NCBI GenBank assembly: GCA_903925275.1 | Contig: CAIYES010000093.1 | Span: forward strand, 1-39,886 | Length of the DNA stretch: 39,886 nt | From: an uncultured Bacteroidales bacterium | GTDB lineage: Bacteria > Bacteroidota > Bacteroidia > Bacteroidales > FEN-979 | Direction: 5' to 3' | In this document: positions 25,333 to 33,516 of the stretch, one piece after another | How positions within the stretch are numbered: the stretch's first letter is position 1 | Layout: each line of letters begins with the position of its first letter | Notes under the pieces: generated by a model | What the model was told of the DNA's origin: nothing | The model's database searches: none | Seen by the model: only the letters and a program-made list of their open reading frames with translations | Program-made: the position numbers and the translations under genes

Positions 25333-27216
25333 TTACATTATGCCTAACCTGCCCTGGAAATCCCTAAGCGTATCAAGCAGGTTGCTTCGAACATGGATGA
25401 AATCAACCACGCCTGCAGATTTAAATTCATTGATCAATTCTTTTGGATAGCCTGCAACAACAATATTGATGCTGCTGCCTGCCTGTTTTAGCTTACCTGC
25501 GATTTCTGGTACAATCGCTGCATAGTCTTCATCTGAACTGCAGATTACGACGATCTGCGCTTTGGAATTCAATGCAGCCTCAACACCTTCATCAGTTGTG
25601 GCAAAGCCCTGGTTGTCGATAATATCGTAACCCGCGCACCCAAAAAAGTTTGCTGCAAAACCGGCGCGAGCCCTGAGCATGGCTAAGTTGCCCATGGTAA
25701 ACAGGAATACCGACGGACGGCTGTTGCCATTTTTAACATACTGTTCAGTTGCAAGCCTGACCTCTTCAAAGGCCTGTGCTGCTCTGAAAGGAGTCAGTTT
25801 TTTATAGGAAGCGGGTGTAGAAGCAGCTACCTTGCCAGGGTGCTGGATCATCTCCAACATGGTTTCATGAATATTCGGAAATTGGTTGGTTCCCAGAATG
25901 ACAATTTTTCGACGCGCAACGTCGATCTCTTTCTGCTTCCGGCTGCGTTCGACTTCATCCTGGATGTATCCCGATTTGATGCACTCGATCATCCCACCGC
26001 GGATTTCAACTTCTTTAAATAGATCCCAGGCATGATGCGCAATGGAATGTGTGAGGTTTTCGATGTAGTATGAACCACCTGCAGGGTCAATTATTTTATC
26101 AAGATAGGACTCCTCCTTTAAAACGAATTGCTGGTTGTGTGCAATCCTCCGGGAAATTTCATCCGATTCTTTAAAAGAAGTATCAAAAGGAAGTATTGTT
26201 ACAGAATCGGCATTTCCGATGGCTGCTGACATCCCTTCGGTGGTGGTTCGCAACATATTCACGTAGGGATCATACACTGATTTGTTCCACAAAGCAGAAG
26301 TTGTGTGGATGAATAGTCGAAGGGATTCTTCACGCGTTGGCTGATACTGTTCAACCATCCTGGTCCACAGCAGCCGGGCAGCCCGCAATTTGGCGATTTC
26401 CATGAAATAATTCGAACCGATGCCCAATGAGAATTGGATTTTCGGAGCAACAGCATCTGCCGAAAATCCCTTTTCAGTCAACCCGGCAAGGTATTCATTG
26501 GCTGAAGCCAGACTAAAAGCAAGTTCCTGTACAAGCGTGGAACCTGCATTTTGAAAATAATGACCGTTTATCGTGATGGCCTTGAAATGAGGAACATGTT
26601 GATGCATGGTGTTTAACAGATATTCTGTCTCTTCAAGATTATGGTGCCAGTTGACATAAAAATCGCCATGAAGCAACAGAAAGCTGATCGGATCGAAATT
26701 GATCGAACCATGAATTTTCTCTCCCCCACTGCCCCTGTGGCTGATTTCATAAATAAACAATTCCAGCGTCAAAGGATATGATTGCGAGGAGATAAAATTT
26801 ATTCCTGTTTTATTGAAATCAATCCCGGCAAGCAACCGGCTCATCTGTTTATGGGTAGTCACTTCCCTGGCATTCAATCCAACAGAACCTACCCCTTTTG
26901 ATATTGCATCCAGCGCCAGGGCGTTGCTGCTTTCCACATCCGCAGAACAAAAATCCTGCCTGACAATCCAGTCATTGTTATCTTTCCGTAACCCTCTCAC
27001 GAAAGGTGACCTGTCGGGAAGAGCATTCAGATATTCCAGGCCCTGTAAATCTTCGGCACGGTAATATGGTTTAACATCGAATCCTTCACCGGTTTCCCAA
27101 ACCAGTTTTTTGGTATAATCTGCCCCTTTCAGGTCAGCAAAAATCTTTTCTTCCCACGCAGAGGTGGGAACCGGTGGAAATTCTGTAAACAATTTAGTCT
27201 GCTCGTTATACTCCAT
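25333..27216 (-). CDS. mutA: Methylmalonyl-CoA mutase small subunit
   Basis: The 627-residue protein is homologous to the catalytic subunit but degenerate at the cofactor site, as in known alpha-beta mutases such as that of Propionibacterium. The barrel domain keeps family segments such as WIVRQDF, ITINGHYFQNAGST and DPAGGSYYIE. In the C-terminal B12-like domain the DxHxxG cobalt-binding motif is absent; the corresponding stretch reads FTMGNLAMLRARAG. It should therefore pair with MutB, not catalyse by itself. It is the first gene of a four-gene operon (mutA, receiver, barrel protein, mutB) with short gaps of 27, 9 and 24 bp. The start is an ATG at 27214-27216. Confidence 0.95.
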   Translation of the reverse strand: MEYNEQTKLFTEFPPVPTSAWEEKIFADLKGADYTKKLVWETGEGFDVKPYYRAEDLQGLEYLNALPDRSPFVRGLRKDNNDWIVRQDFCSADVESSNALALDAISKGVGSVGLNAREVTTHKQMSRLLAGIDFNKTGINFISSQSYPLTLELFIYEISHRGSGGEKIHGSINFDPISFLLLHGDFYVNWHHNLEETEYLLNTMHQHVPHFKAITINGHYFQNAGSTLVQELAFSLASANEYLAGLTEKGFSADAVAPKIQFSLGIGSNYFMEIAKLRAARLLWTRMVEQYQPTREESLRLFIHTTSALWNKSVYDPYVNMLRTTTEGMSAAIGNADSVTILPFDTSFKESDEISRRIAHNQQFVLKEESYLDKIIDPAGGSYYIENLTHSIAHHAWDLFKEVEIRGGMIECIKSGYIQDEVERSRKQKEIDVARRKIVILGTNQFPNIHETMLEMIQHPGKVAASTPASYKKLTPFRAAQAFEEVRLATEQYVKNGNSRPSVFLFTMGNLAMLRARAGFAANFFGCAGYDIIDNQGFATTDEGVEAALNSKAQIVVICSSDEDYAAIVPEIAGKLKQAGSSINIVVAGYPKELINEFKSAGVVDFIHVRSNLLDTLRDFQGRLGIM

Positions 27217-27287
27217 GACCAGTTACTTGATTAACCTGTTAGTATGTGTAGTGCAATTGATTTCTGACAAATTGCCAATTAATAACG

Positions 27288-27318
27288 CAAATATAAAGAA
27301 TTCCATAACTTTACGAAA
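27288..27318 (-). promoter_or_regulatory. Candidate promoter for the mutA-mutB operon
   Basis: On the minus strand TATATTTG (27288-27295) matches TAnnTTTG. A TTTCG (27314-27318) lies 18 bp upstream as an imperfect -33 box. The leader would be about 65 nt. A near match for the divergent gene, TAACTTTA (27306-27313, plus strand), overlaps the same stretch. Confidence 0.45.
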
Positions 27319-27326
27319 AAAAACCT

Positions 27327-28184
27327 ATGATAATCGCACTTGGCGGGTCAACCGGATTTGTAGGGCAAGCTATAATACAAAAAATGCGGTCTCTTTCACC
27401 GACTTTCAGAATTATCGACCGTGCCTCATTAAAGAAATCAGACCAGGCATTCGCCGAAGAATACATTGAAGGCAGTGATGTTATAATAAATCTGGCGGGA
27501 GCGCCGGTTTCAAAGAAATGGACGGCTGTTTACAAGCAGGAGATACTGGATAGCCGTGTAATGACAACCCGGAAAATTTCATCGGCCATAAATCTGGCAA
27601 AGCAGAAGCCATCCGTTTTTATATCCGCATCCGCCATCGGAATTTATGACTCAGTGAACACCCATACAGAATCGAGCACCGCCTATGCTGATACTTTTCT
27701 GGCCAAAGTTTGCACAGCCTGGGAAAAAGAGGCCCAAAATTCACAGGATTTTACCCGCGTGGTGATTTTTCGTACAGGATTAGTAGTCGGGAGAGATGGG
27801 GGCGCCCTGGCAAAGATGCATCTCCCGTTCAGTATCGGTTTGGGCGGAAAAATCGGGAACGGGTTGCAACCCGTGTCATTCATTCACATCAACGACCTGG
27901 TCAACGCGATGCTTTTTACCATCGAAAATCAATCCATCCGGGGTATCGTCAATGCCGTTACGCCATATCCATCTTACAATGCAGAATTTACCGATAAATT
28001 GGCCAAAGTGCTGGGTCAAACCAGTTGGCTGACCATTCCTTCATTTGCCCTGAAAATGTTGTATGGCGAGGGAGCAGAGATTTTACTCGAAGGGCAGAAA
28101 GTACTTCCGGAGAAATTGGAGCAGGCCGGATTCAGGTTTGACTTCCCAACCATCCAGAATGCCCTGGTACAGGTTTATGGTTGA
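27327..28184 (+). CDS. TIGR01777-family NAD(P)-dependent epimerase/oxidoreductase
   Basis: This 285-residue short-chain dehydrogenase-like protein matches the TIGR01777 family (E. coli YfcH relatives). Visible features are the nucleotide-binding loop GGSTGFVGQAI (residues 6-16), INLAGAPVSKKW (about 53-64) and SASAIGIYDS (about 96-105). RTGLVVGRDGGALAKM and a QPVSFIHINDLVNAM segment follow. The family's C-terminal DUF1731-type region (LLEGQKVLPEKLEQAGFRFDFP) is complete. The true reaction of this family is not settled. Transcribed divergently from mutA; its last 10 bp overlap the 3' end of the convergent dpp11 gene. Confidence 0.92.
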   Translation: MIIALGGSTGFVGQAIIQKMRSLSPTFRIIDRASLKKSDQAFAEEYIEGSDVIINLAGAPVSKKWTAVYKQEILDSRVMTTRKISSAINLAKQKPSVFISASAIGIYDSVNTHTESSTAYADTFLAKVCTAWEKEAQNSQDFTRVVIFRTGLVVGRDGGALAKMHLPFSIGLGGKIGNGLQPVSFIHINDLVNAMLFTIENQSIRGIVNAVTPYPSYNAEFTDKLAKVLGQTSWLTIPSFALKMLYGEGAEILLEGQKVLPEKLEQAGFRFDFPTIQNALVQVYG

Positions 28185-30340
28185 ATGATTTTCATTTCAC
28201 GGATCAAGCGATCATTCCCGGCCACCTTGTCGATCACAAAAAGGCAATAGCGGATATCGATAGCGATATTGCGGCATTGCGACGGATCGTACATCAGGTC
28301 GCTGAGGGTACCTTCCCAGTTGCGGTCGAAGTTAATCCCGATGAGCTCTCCATCTGCATTCAGAACAGGACTTCCTGAATTTCCGCCCGTAGTATGGTTA
28401 CTGGCCGTAAAGGCAACATGCATGGTACCATCGCGGTCGGCATACCGGCCAAAATCATGCTCCAGGTAAAGCTTTTTTAGCTGCGGATCAACCCGGTAAT
28501 CATAAATAGCCGGATCCTCTTTCTGCATAACACCCGCCAGGGTCGTGAAATAGCTGTATGCCACACCGTCGGCTGGTTTATAATCATCCACTTTGCCATA
28601 GGCCACACGCAACGTTAAATTTGCATCAGGGTAAAATCGCCTGGTTTGCTGCATCTCCATCAACCCCGCCATATACAGGCGTTGCAGGCTGTCGAGTTTG
28701 TCGGTGAATATTTTTATTTCAGGGATTACATCCTTGTCATTGCGTTCATAAATGCTTCCCATTAAATGAAACACAGGATCTTTTTCCAATGCTTTGACTT
28801 TTGAGGCTTTAAAACTTCTCAGAAATGACAGGATCCTGCTGGAATCAGTGAACATGGATTTCGCAAAAACCGCGGAGGAATAGGATAAGTAATCGTTTTT
28901 ATACGATTTTTCAATCTCCCTGAAAATGTCAGGACGATAATTTTTATCCATGTTTAGTCCCATCTCGCGGAGCATGGCAACCATTACCTCCAAGTCAACC
29001 GATGCATCGTAATTTTTATAGAAATCAACACACGTTCGCCGGAGGTTTTGAATGGTCTTTTCAATCTCTTCTGCTTTGGAATATTTGTTATGAATAAGTT
29101 TATCCAGATCTCTGAAACCCGCCGCAAACTTTACAACCTCAATTCCCTGGCCCGCCTCAGTGAGGTAAATGGCCGAAAGATCGAGGGGAAGATAATCCTG
29201 GTACACCGACCTGAAGGCAGGCAGCAGATTTCCATACCTGTCATTTTGCTTCCCGGCCGAACCAGCCCATTGCTTAAACAACAGTTCCTGTTCCTCCTTT
29301 TTCGATATTGCTTCTATGCGCCGGATTCCCCGGGTCTCCCCGATCATCTTTTTCCAGAAATTAGCAATCCCATTGACTTTTGCTGCATACTGAATCCTGA
29401 CTAACCTGCTTTTTTCCATGGCAGCATTCATGATGTCAAGGCGTTGCTGACGCAAGCCGATGCGCAGAGGGTTTTCCTTGTTGGCAATCAGGTCGACACC
29501 GTAAGAGGTAAGATATTCGCGGGTAGTTCCCGGGTAGCCGAAAACAAATGTGAAATCGTTCTTCATGTATCCTTTGAGGGAAACAGGCAGATAATTCTTT
29601 GGTTTGTAGGGAACATTATCTTTCGAAAAGTCGGCCGGTTCATTGTTCTTGTTGGCATAAATCCTGAAAACTGAGAAATCGCCGGTATGCCGGGGCCACA
29701 TCCAGTTATCGGTATCTCCGCCGAATTTGCCAATATTTGATGGCGGAGCACCAACAAGCCTCACATCCCGGAATACCTCGTTGACGAACAGGTAATACTG
29801 ATTGCCATAATAAAACGGTTTTACCTTCGCTTCATAATGTGTACCCGCAACTGCCTCTTTTTCAATTTTTTCAATGTTTTGTTTAATGAACTGCGTCCGC
29901 TGAAACTGGTTTATTTTTTCATCCACCCCTGTGAGAACTTTATCCGTCACCTCTTCCATCCTGATAAGCAATGTCACCGAAATGCCCTGACACGGTAGTT
30001 CGCCTTCGAATGATTTGGCCCAGAATCCATTGGAAAGATAGTCGTTCTGCAGCGAACTTTGACGCTGGATGGCACCAATACCACAATGATAATTGGTAAG
30101 AATCAGACCCTGCGGCGAAACAATCTCGGCAGTGCAGCCGCTGCCAAACTGCACAATCGCGTCTTTTATGCTGGAATGGTTAACGCTGTAAATATCCTCA
30201 GATGAAAGTTTCAGTCCAAGGTCCTGCATCTGTTTGAAATTCAGCCGGTCAAGTAACATTGGAATCCACATGCCTTCTTCGGCGCTGACTGAAAGGTGCA
30301 AAGCCATGATGAAAATTATCAGGAGCCTGGATTTTTTCAT
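28175..30340 (-). CDS. dpp11: S46 family dipeptidyl-peptidase, DPP11-like (Asp/Glu-specific)
   Basis: S46 peptidases are exported serine exopeptidases that release dipeptides from N-termini, feeding asaccharolytic or protein-using Bacteroidota. The 721-residue protein has a signal peptide (about 1-21). The catalytic set appears as His85 (ILTNYHCGIG), Asp221 (MWPRHTGDFSVF) and Ser655 (TTGGNSGSPV). Arg673 (NFDRNWEG), 18 residues after the serine, is the residue reported to give Porphyromonas DPP11 its preference for Asp/Glu at P1, where DPP7 has Gly. Specificity is therefore predicted acidic. The ATG overlaps the trmB stop by 4 bp (ATGA), and the gene ends a long minus-strand string. Its 3' end overlaps the convergent TIGR01777 gene by 10 bp. 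Confidence 0.93.
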   Translation of the reverse strand: MKKSRLLIIFIMALHLSVSAEEGMWIPMLLDRLNFKQMQDLGLKLSSEDIYSVNHSSIKDAIVQFGSGCTAEIVSPQGLILTNYHCGIGAIQRQSSLQNDYLSNGFWAKSFEGELPCQGISVTLLIRMEEVTDKVLTGVDEKINQFQRTQFIKQNIEKIEKEAVAGTHYEAKVKPFYYGNQYYLFVNEVFRDVRLVGAPPSNIGKFGGDTDNWMWPRHTGDFSVFRIYANKNNEPADFSKDNVPYKPKNYLPVSLKGYMKNDFTFVFGYPGTTREYLTSYGVDLIANKENPLRIGLRQQRLDIMNAAMEKSRLVRIQYAAKVNGIANFWKKMIGETRGIRRIEAISKKEEQELLFKQWAGSAGKQNDRYGNLLPAFRSVYQDYLPLDLSAIYLTEAGQGIEVVKFAAGFRDLDKLIHNKYSKAEEIEKTIQNLRRTCVDFYKNYDASVDLEVMVAMLREMGLNMDKNYRPDIFREIEKSYKNDYLSYSSAVFAKSMFTDSSRILSFLRSFKASKVKALEKDPVFHLMGSIYERNDKDVIPEIKIFTDKLDSLQRLYMAGLMEMQQTRRFYPDANLTLRVAYGKVDDYKPADGVAYSYFTTLAGVMQKEDPAIYDYRVDPQLKKLYLEHDFGRYADRDGTMHVAFTASNHTTGGNSGSPVLNADGELIGINFDRNWEGTLSDLMYDPSQCRNIAIDIRYCLFVIDKVAGNDRLIREMKIIQP

Positions 30341-31002
30341 AGTTCACAAAGTTGAAAGTTTACATAGCAAATCTTTTTCCCCATTTCCAGCCACCTGTTT
30401 TCATAATAGGTCTGAATCGCAACTACATCTTCACTGGTTTCTGAATGATACAGATCATCCGTGGCCGATAACAGCTTGTGGTTGTTTTCATGCACCACAT
30501 CCATGGTGTAGGAATAAAAAAAAGGATCGTCGGTTTTCAGATGAATGGTCCCTTCAGGGGCCAAAATATTCCTGTATTTTGCAAGAAAGAGGGGTGCGGT
30601 TAATCTGAGCCGTTCTTTTTTTACCTGGGGATCGGGAAATGTGATCCATATTTCCGAAACCTCTCCGGGAGCAAAAATCTTTTCAACATGATCTACCTGG
30701 GTCCTGATAAAGGCAACATTTTTCAGGTGTTGGTCGGAAACCGTTTTGCAGCCTCTCCAAAGCCTCGCTCCTTTCCAATCAATTCCGATGAAATTCTTTT
30801 CCGGATATCGTGTGGCCAGGCCAACGGTATACTCACCTTTGCCGCATCCAAGTTCAACTGATATGGGGTGATTACTTCCGAAAAATCGTTCATGCCAATT
30901 CGACCGAAGCGAAAATTCCGGAATAAGATCATTGTAAGTGGGTTGAAAAAGATGTGGAAAAGAAAGATTTTCCTGAAAATGTATCAGTTTCTTTTTCCCC
31001 AC
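30337..31002 (-). CDS. trmB: tRNA (guanine-N7-)-methyltransferase TrmB
   Basis: TrmB methylates G46 in the variable loop of many tRNAs using SAM. The 221-residue protein shows the SAM loop VELGCGKGEYTVGLA (about residues 48-62), FIGIDWKGARLWRG (about 72-85), and the family signature WITFPDPQVKKERLRLT (about 117-133), followed by HLKTDD. The start is a GTG at 31000-31002: the first residues (MGKKKLIHFQEN) match the usual Bacteroidota TrmB N-terminus and no suitable ATG is nearby. It follows the SPOR-protein gene by 7 bp and overlaps dpp11 by 4 bp, so it is in the middle of an operon. Confidence 0.94.
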   Translation of the reverse strand: MGKKKLIHFQENLSFPHLFQPTYNDLIPEFSLRSNWHERFFGSNHPISVELGCGKGEYTVGLATRYPEKNFIGIDWKGARLWRGCKTVSDQHLKNVAFIRTQVDHVEKIFAPGEVSEIWITFPDPQVKKERLRLTAPLFLAKYRNILAPEGTIHLKTDDPFFYSYTMDVVHENNHKLLSATDDLYHSETSEDVVAIQTYYENRWLEMGKKICYVNFQLCEL

Positions 31003-31009
31003 AGATCAA

Positions 31010-31993
31010 TTATTTTGCGAGTACCCAGGCATCATTAAAATCAGCAGATTTTGCCTTAGCCAACAGTTGGCCGGCATCTTCACGCCCCGAACAAGTGCCT
31101 ATGGTGACACGATAAAGACCTGTCCTGGACCGATCAAAAATGGTTGCTTCCACCCCTTTCCGATTCAGTATTGCAATATAATTTTCTGCATTCTCCATCA
31201 TTTTGAATGCCCCTACAATAATGGCAAAGGAATCATCAGTCCGAATGGCAGGAACCTTTGTTTCTGCAGGAATTTCAGGAACAACAATGGTGGGTTTTGT
31301 GTTTACAGCAACGGCTGGCCTTGATGGAGCAACCTTCTTGTCAACCAGTGAAGCGGAAGAGAACCGGGAGAAAACGGAACTCAGGATATTCGCATTGTTC
31401 GTGGTATTGAATGTTATATTATCGTAACGTGTCAGCCCGATCACAGCAGCAACGCCAATGGGCAGAACCAGAATAGCTGCCCATCTGAGCGCACGTGGCA
31501 GGAAAACATTTCTCCCGCTAAGTTGCATTGCCGATGGCATCATCAATTGGTCATGGCCTGAAACAGCACCGTTCCGGCTTACAGGCGGGGATATAAATGG
31601 CAATAAGCCGAATGATTCAGGGAGCAAATTGGCATTTTTATCCTGTTCAAACTGGATATTGCCTTCCCTGCCTGAAAAGAGCCGCCCAACATCAGGAATG
31701 TCAAAAAATGTTCCGGTTTGCAACGCATGCCGGCATTCCTCTGCAAAAACATCAATCAGGTTACATGCATCATTGTAAGAGGTGCCATAAGCGTCTGCAA
31801 CTGCATTTGCTAAAAGTCCGTCGTTCTGCTTAAGGTTGATGTTGAAAAGAAGTTTCTTGTAGGGAGGCTGAAAAGCGTGATGCACCGGGTCAATCCGGGC
31901 GGAAGAATAATTTCCGATAAACCCTCCCAACCCTGGAATGATGACGCAGTCGTGCAGCGACAATAATTCAGCTATACAAATACGGATATCCAT
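31010..31993 (-). CDS. HU-CCDC81 and SPOR domain membrane protein
   Basis: This 327-residue protein has a Bacteroidota-type architecture. N-terminal HU-CCDC81 tandem domains span about residues 1-130 (LHDCVIIPGLGGFIGNYSSA near the start, then a second IHF/HU-like repeat with VGRLFSGREGNIQFE). A hydrophobic segment follows (about 168-187, WAAILVLPIGVAAVIGL), then a Ser/Pro/Val-rich linker. A C-terminal SPOR domain (about 253-327, FAIIVGAFKMMENAENYIAIL...YRVTIGTCSGREDA) would bind denuded peptidoglycan glycans at division sites. The topology implied is a cytoplasmic HU-like part and a periplasmic SPOR part, linking nucleoid or cytoplasmic partners to the septal wall. It lies 51 bp after kdsB and 7 bp before trmB. 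Confidence 0.88.
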   Translation of the reverse strand: MDIRICIAELLSLHDCVIIPGLGGFIGNYSSARIDPVHHAFQPPYKKLLFNINLKQNDGLLANAVADAYGTSYNDACNLIDVFAEECRHALQTGTFFDIPDVGRLFSGREGNIQFEQDKNANLLPESFGLLPFISPPVSRNGAVSGHDQLMMPSAMQLSGRNVFLPRALRWAAILVLPIGVAAVIGLTRYDNITFNTTNNANILSSVFSRFSSASLVDKKVAPSRPAVAVNTKPTIVVPEIPAETKVPAIRTDDSFAIIVGAFKMMENAENYIAILNRKGVEATIFDRSRTGLYRVTIGTCSGREDAGQLLAKAKSADFNDAWVLAK

Positions 31994-32044
31994 TTTCCTC
32001 CTGATTTAACAATATGCGAAGATACGGGATTATTGATGAAAGGT

Positions 32045-32791
32045 TCAGGTTCTGTTAGTAATTTTTAATAAATCTGTCGGCGTATCAATCGCAATACTTT
32101 CGTATTCTGTAATTTGCGTTTGTATCCTGTATCCATGTTCAAGCCATCGAAGTTGTTCAAGCGATTCGGCAAGTTCAAGCGGAGATGGCGGCAGTGCCAC
32201 AATTTTCCCAAGAACCGATGCCTGATATCCATAGATGCCGATGTGTTTGTAGCAAGTTGTAGCCAACAGCCACTCTTTCGGATCCGAACCCCGTGTATAA
32301 GGAATTGGGGAACGACTGAAAAACAGCGCTGTGCCTTTGTTGTCAACAACAACCTTAACAACATTGGGATTGGTCAATTCCTCCACCATGGTAATTTTCC
32401 TGATGAGGGTGGCCAACTGGGTACCGGAATTGGAGAAACAATCAGCCACCTGATCAATTTGCCCGGGTTCGATAAAGGGTTCATCTCCCTGGATGTTAAT
32501 CACATAATCGTATGTTTCACCGGCTGAACGCAGTTTTTCAACCACTTCCTGGCAGCGTTCCGTTCCGCTGCGATGATGTTCATTTGTCATCATAGCATGG
32601 CCGCCGAATATTGCAACATGGTTGTTTATAGCATCATTATCCGTTGCAATGATCACCTTAGCCAGACTGACACTTTGAAGTGAACGTTCATAAACCCGTT
32701 GGATCATGGTCTTGCCATCAATCATAACCAGTGGTTTGCCTGGAAACCTTGTTGAGGCGTATCGTGCAGGAATGATGCCAAGGATGGACAT
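32045..32791 (-). CDS. kdsB: 3-deoxy-manno-octulosonate cytidylyltransferase (CMP-KDO synthetase)
   Basis: KdsB activates KDO as CMP-KDO for lipopolysaccharide core and lipid A assembly, marking a Gram-negative organism with LPS. The 248-residue protein shows the family nucleotide-binding start IIPARYASTRFPGKPL (residues 5-20), VIIATDND (about 46-53), VINIQGDEPFI (about 97-107), and the late segment HIGIYGYQ...LPPSPLELAESLEQLRWLEHG (about 187-223). The start is an ATG at 32789-32791. Directly upstream, only 5 bp away, begins a tandem octamer array, so the mRNA leader consists largely of repeats. It follows the deoxynucleoside kinase gene on the same strand with a 75-bp gap. Confidence 0.96.
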   Translation of the reverse strand: MSILGIIPARYASTRFPGKPLVMIDGKTMIQRVYERSLQSVSLAKVIIATDNDAINNHVAIFGGHAMMTNEHHRSGTERCQEVVEKLRSAGETYDYVINIQGDEPFIEPGQIDQVADCFSNSGTQLATLIRKITMVEELTNPNVVKVVVDNKGTALFFSRSPIPYTRGSDPKEWLLATTCYKHIGIYGYQASVLGKIVALPPSPLELAESLEQLRWLEHGYRIQTQITEYESIAIDTPTDLLKITNRT

Positions 32792-32796
32792 AAATT

Positions 32797-32852
32797 GAAA
32801 TGGTGAAATGGTGAAATGGTGAAATGGTGAAATGGTGAAATAGTGAAATGGT
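32797..32852. repeat. Tandem octamer (GAAATGGT), 7 units, in the kdsB leader
   Basis: Six exact GAAATGGT units and one GAAATAGT (sixth position) run head to tail, followed by a decayed GAAATATC. The array fills most of the 75-bp gap between the deoxynucleoside kinase stop and the kdsB ATG. On the transcribed (minus) strand it reads as repeated ACCATTTC. Same unit and orientation as 21760-21839. Confidence 0.95.
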
Positions 32853-32866
32853 GAAATATCCGGCGC

Positions 32867-33481
32867 TTAAAACAATCCGTGTAACTGTGCATTGATATTT
32901 TCGATCACTTTGCCCAGGTCTTCAGGATTTTCGCTCACCTTCAGGGTATCTGCATCGATTATCAGCATCTTGCCGAATTTATAACCATCAATCCAATCTT
33001 CATACATTTCATTCAGGTTTTTCAGGTAATCGAGGCGAATGGCGTTTTCATATTCCCTTCCACGCTTTTGAATCTGGCTAACCAGGGTTGAAACACTGGC
33101 CCTCAGATAGATAAGCAGATCGGGGGGTTGGATAAAGGTACTCATCAGGTCGAAGAGCGACCGGTAATTTTCAAAGTCGCGGGTACTCATAAGGTTCATA
33201 GAATGCAGGTTTGGTGCAAAAATGAATGCATCCTCGTAAATGGTCCGGTCCTGGATCACGGTCTTTCCCGATTTGCGGATATCGACAACTTGCCTGAAAC
33301 GACTGTTTAAAAAATATATCTGCAGGTTGAACGACCACCGTTGCATGTCTTCGTAAAAGCTGTTCAGATAAGGATTTGTATCAACATCCTCATAGTGCGG
33401 CTCCCATCCGAAATGTTTGGCCAGCAGGCCAGTCAGTGTTGTTTTTCCGGAGCCGATGTTTCCTGCGATTGCTATATGCAT
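32867..33481 (-). CDS. Deoxynucleoside kinase family protein
   Basis: Deoxynucleoside kinases (dNK/dGK/dCK superfamily) phosphorylate deoxynucleosides in the salvage pathway. From the ATG at 33479-33481 the protein is 204 residues and opens with MHIAIAGNIGSGKTTL (P-loop GNIGSGKTT, residues 7-15). An earlier in-frame TTG would add 13 residues and is unlikely. Later landmarks are EDVDTNPYLNSFYEDMQRWSFNLQ, where the family's conserved Glu and Trp-Phe lie, and VIQDRTIYEDAFIFA with the DR(S/T)xxEDxxF motif. YLRASVSTL with the lid arginines R..QKRGREYE follows. It is 35 bp downstream of the GH3-family gene and precedes kdsB. Exact nucleoside preference cannot be read from the sequence. Confidence 0.92.
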   Translation of the reverse strand: MHIAIAGNIGSGKTTLTGLLAKHFGWEPHYEDVDTNPYLNSFYEDMQRWSFNLQIYFLNSRFRQVVDIRKSGKTVIQDRTIYEDAFIFAPNLHSMNLMSTRDFENYRSLFDLMSTFIQPPDLLIYLRASVSTLVSQIQKRGREYENAIRLDYLKNLNEMYEDWIDGYKFGKMLIIDADTLKVSENPEDLGKVIENINAQLHGLF

Positions 33482-33516
33482 AGGGTATAATTTGTTATCA
33501 AAATTAGCAAAAGGAT

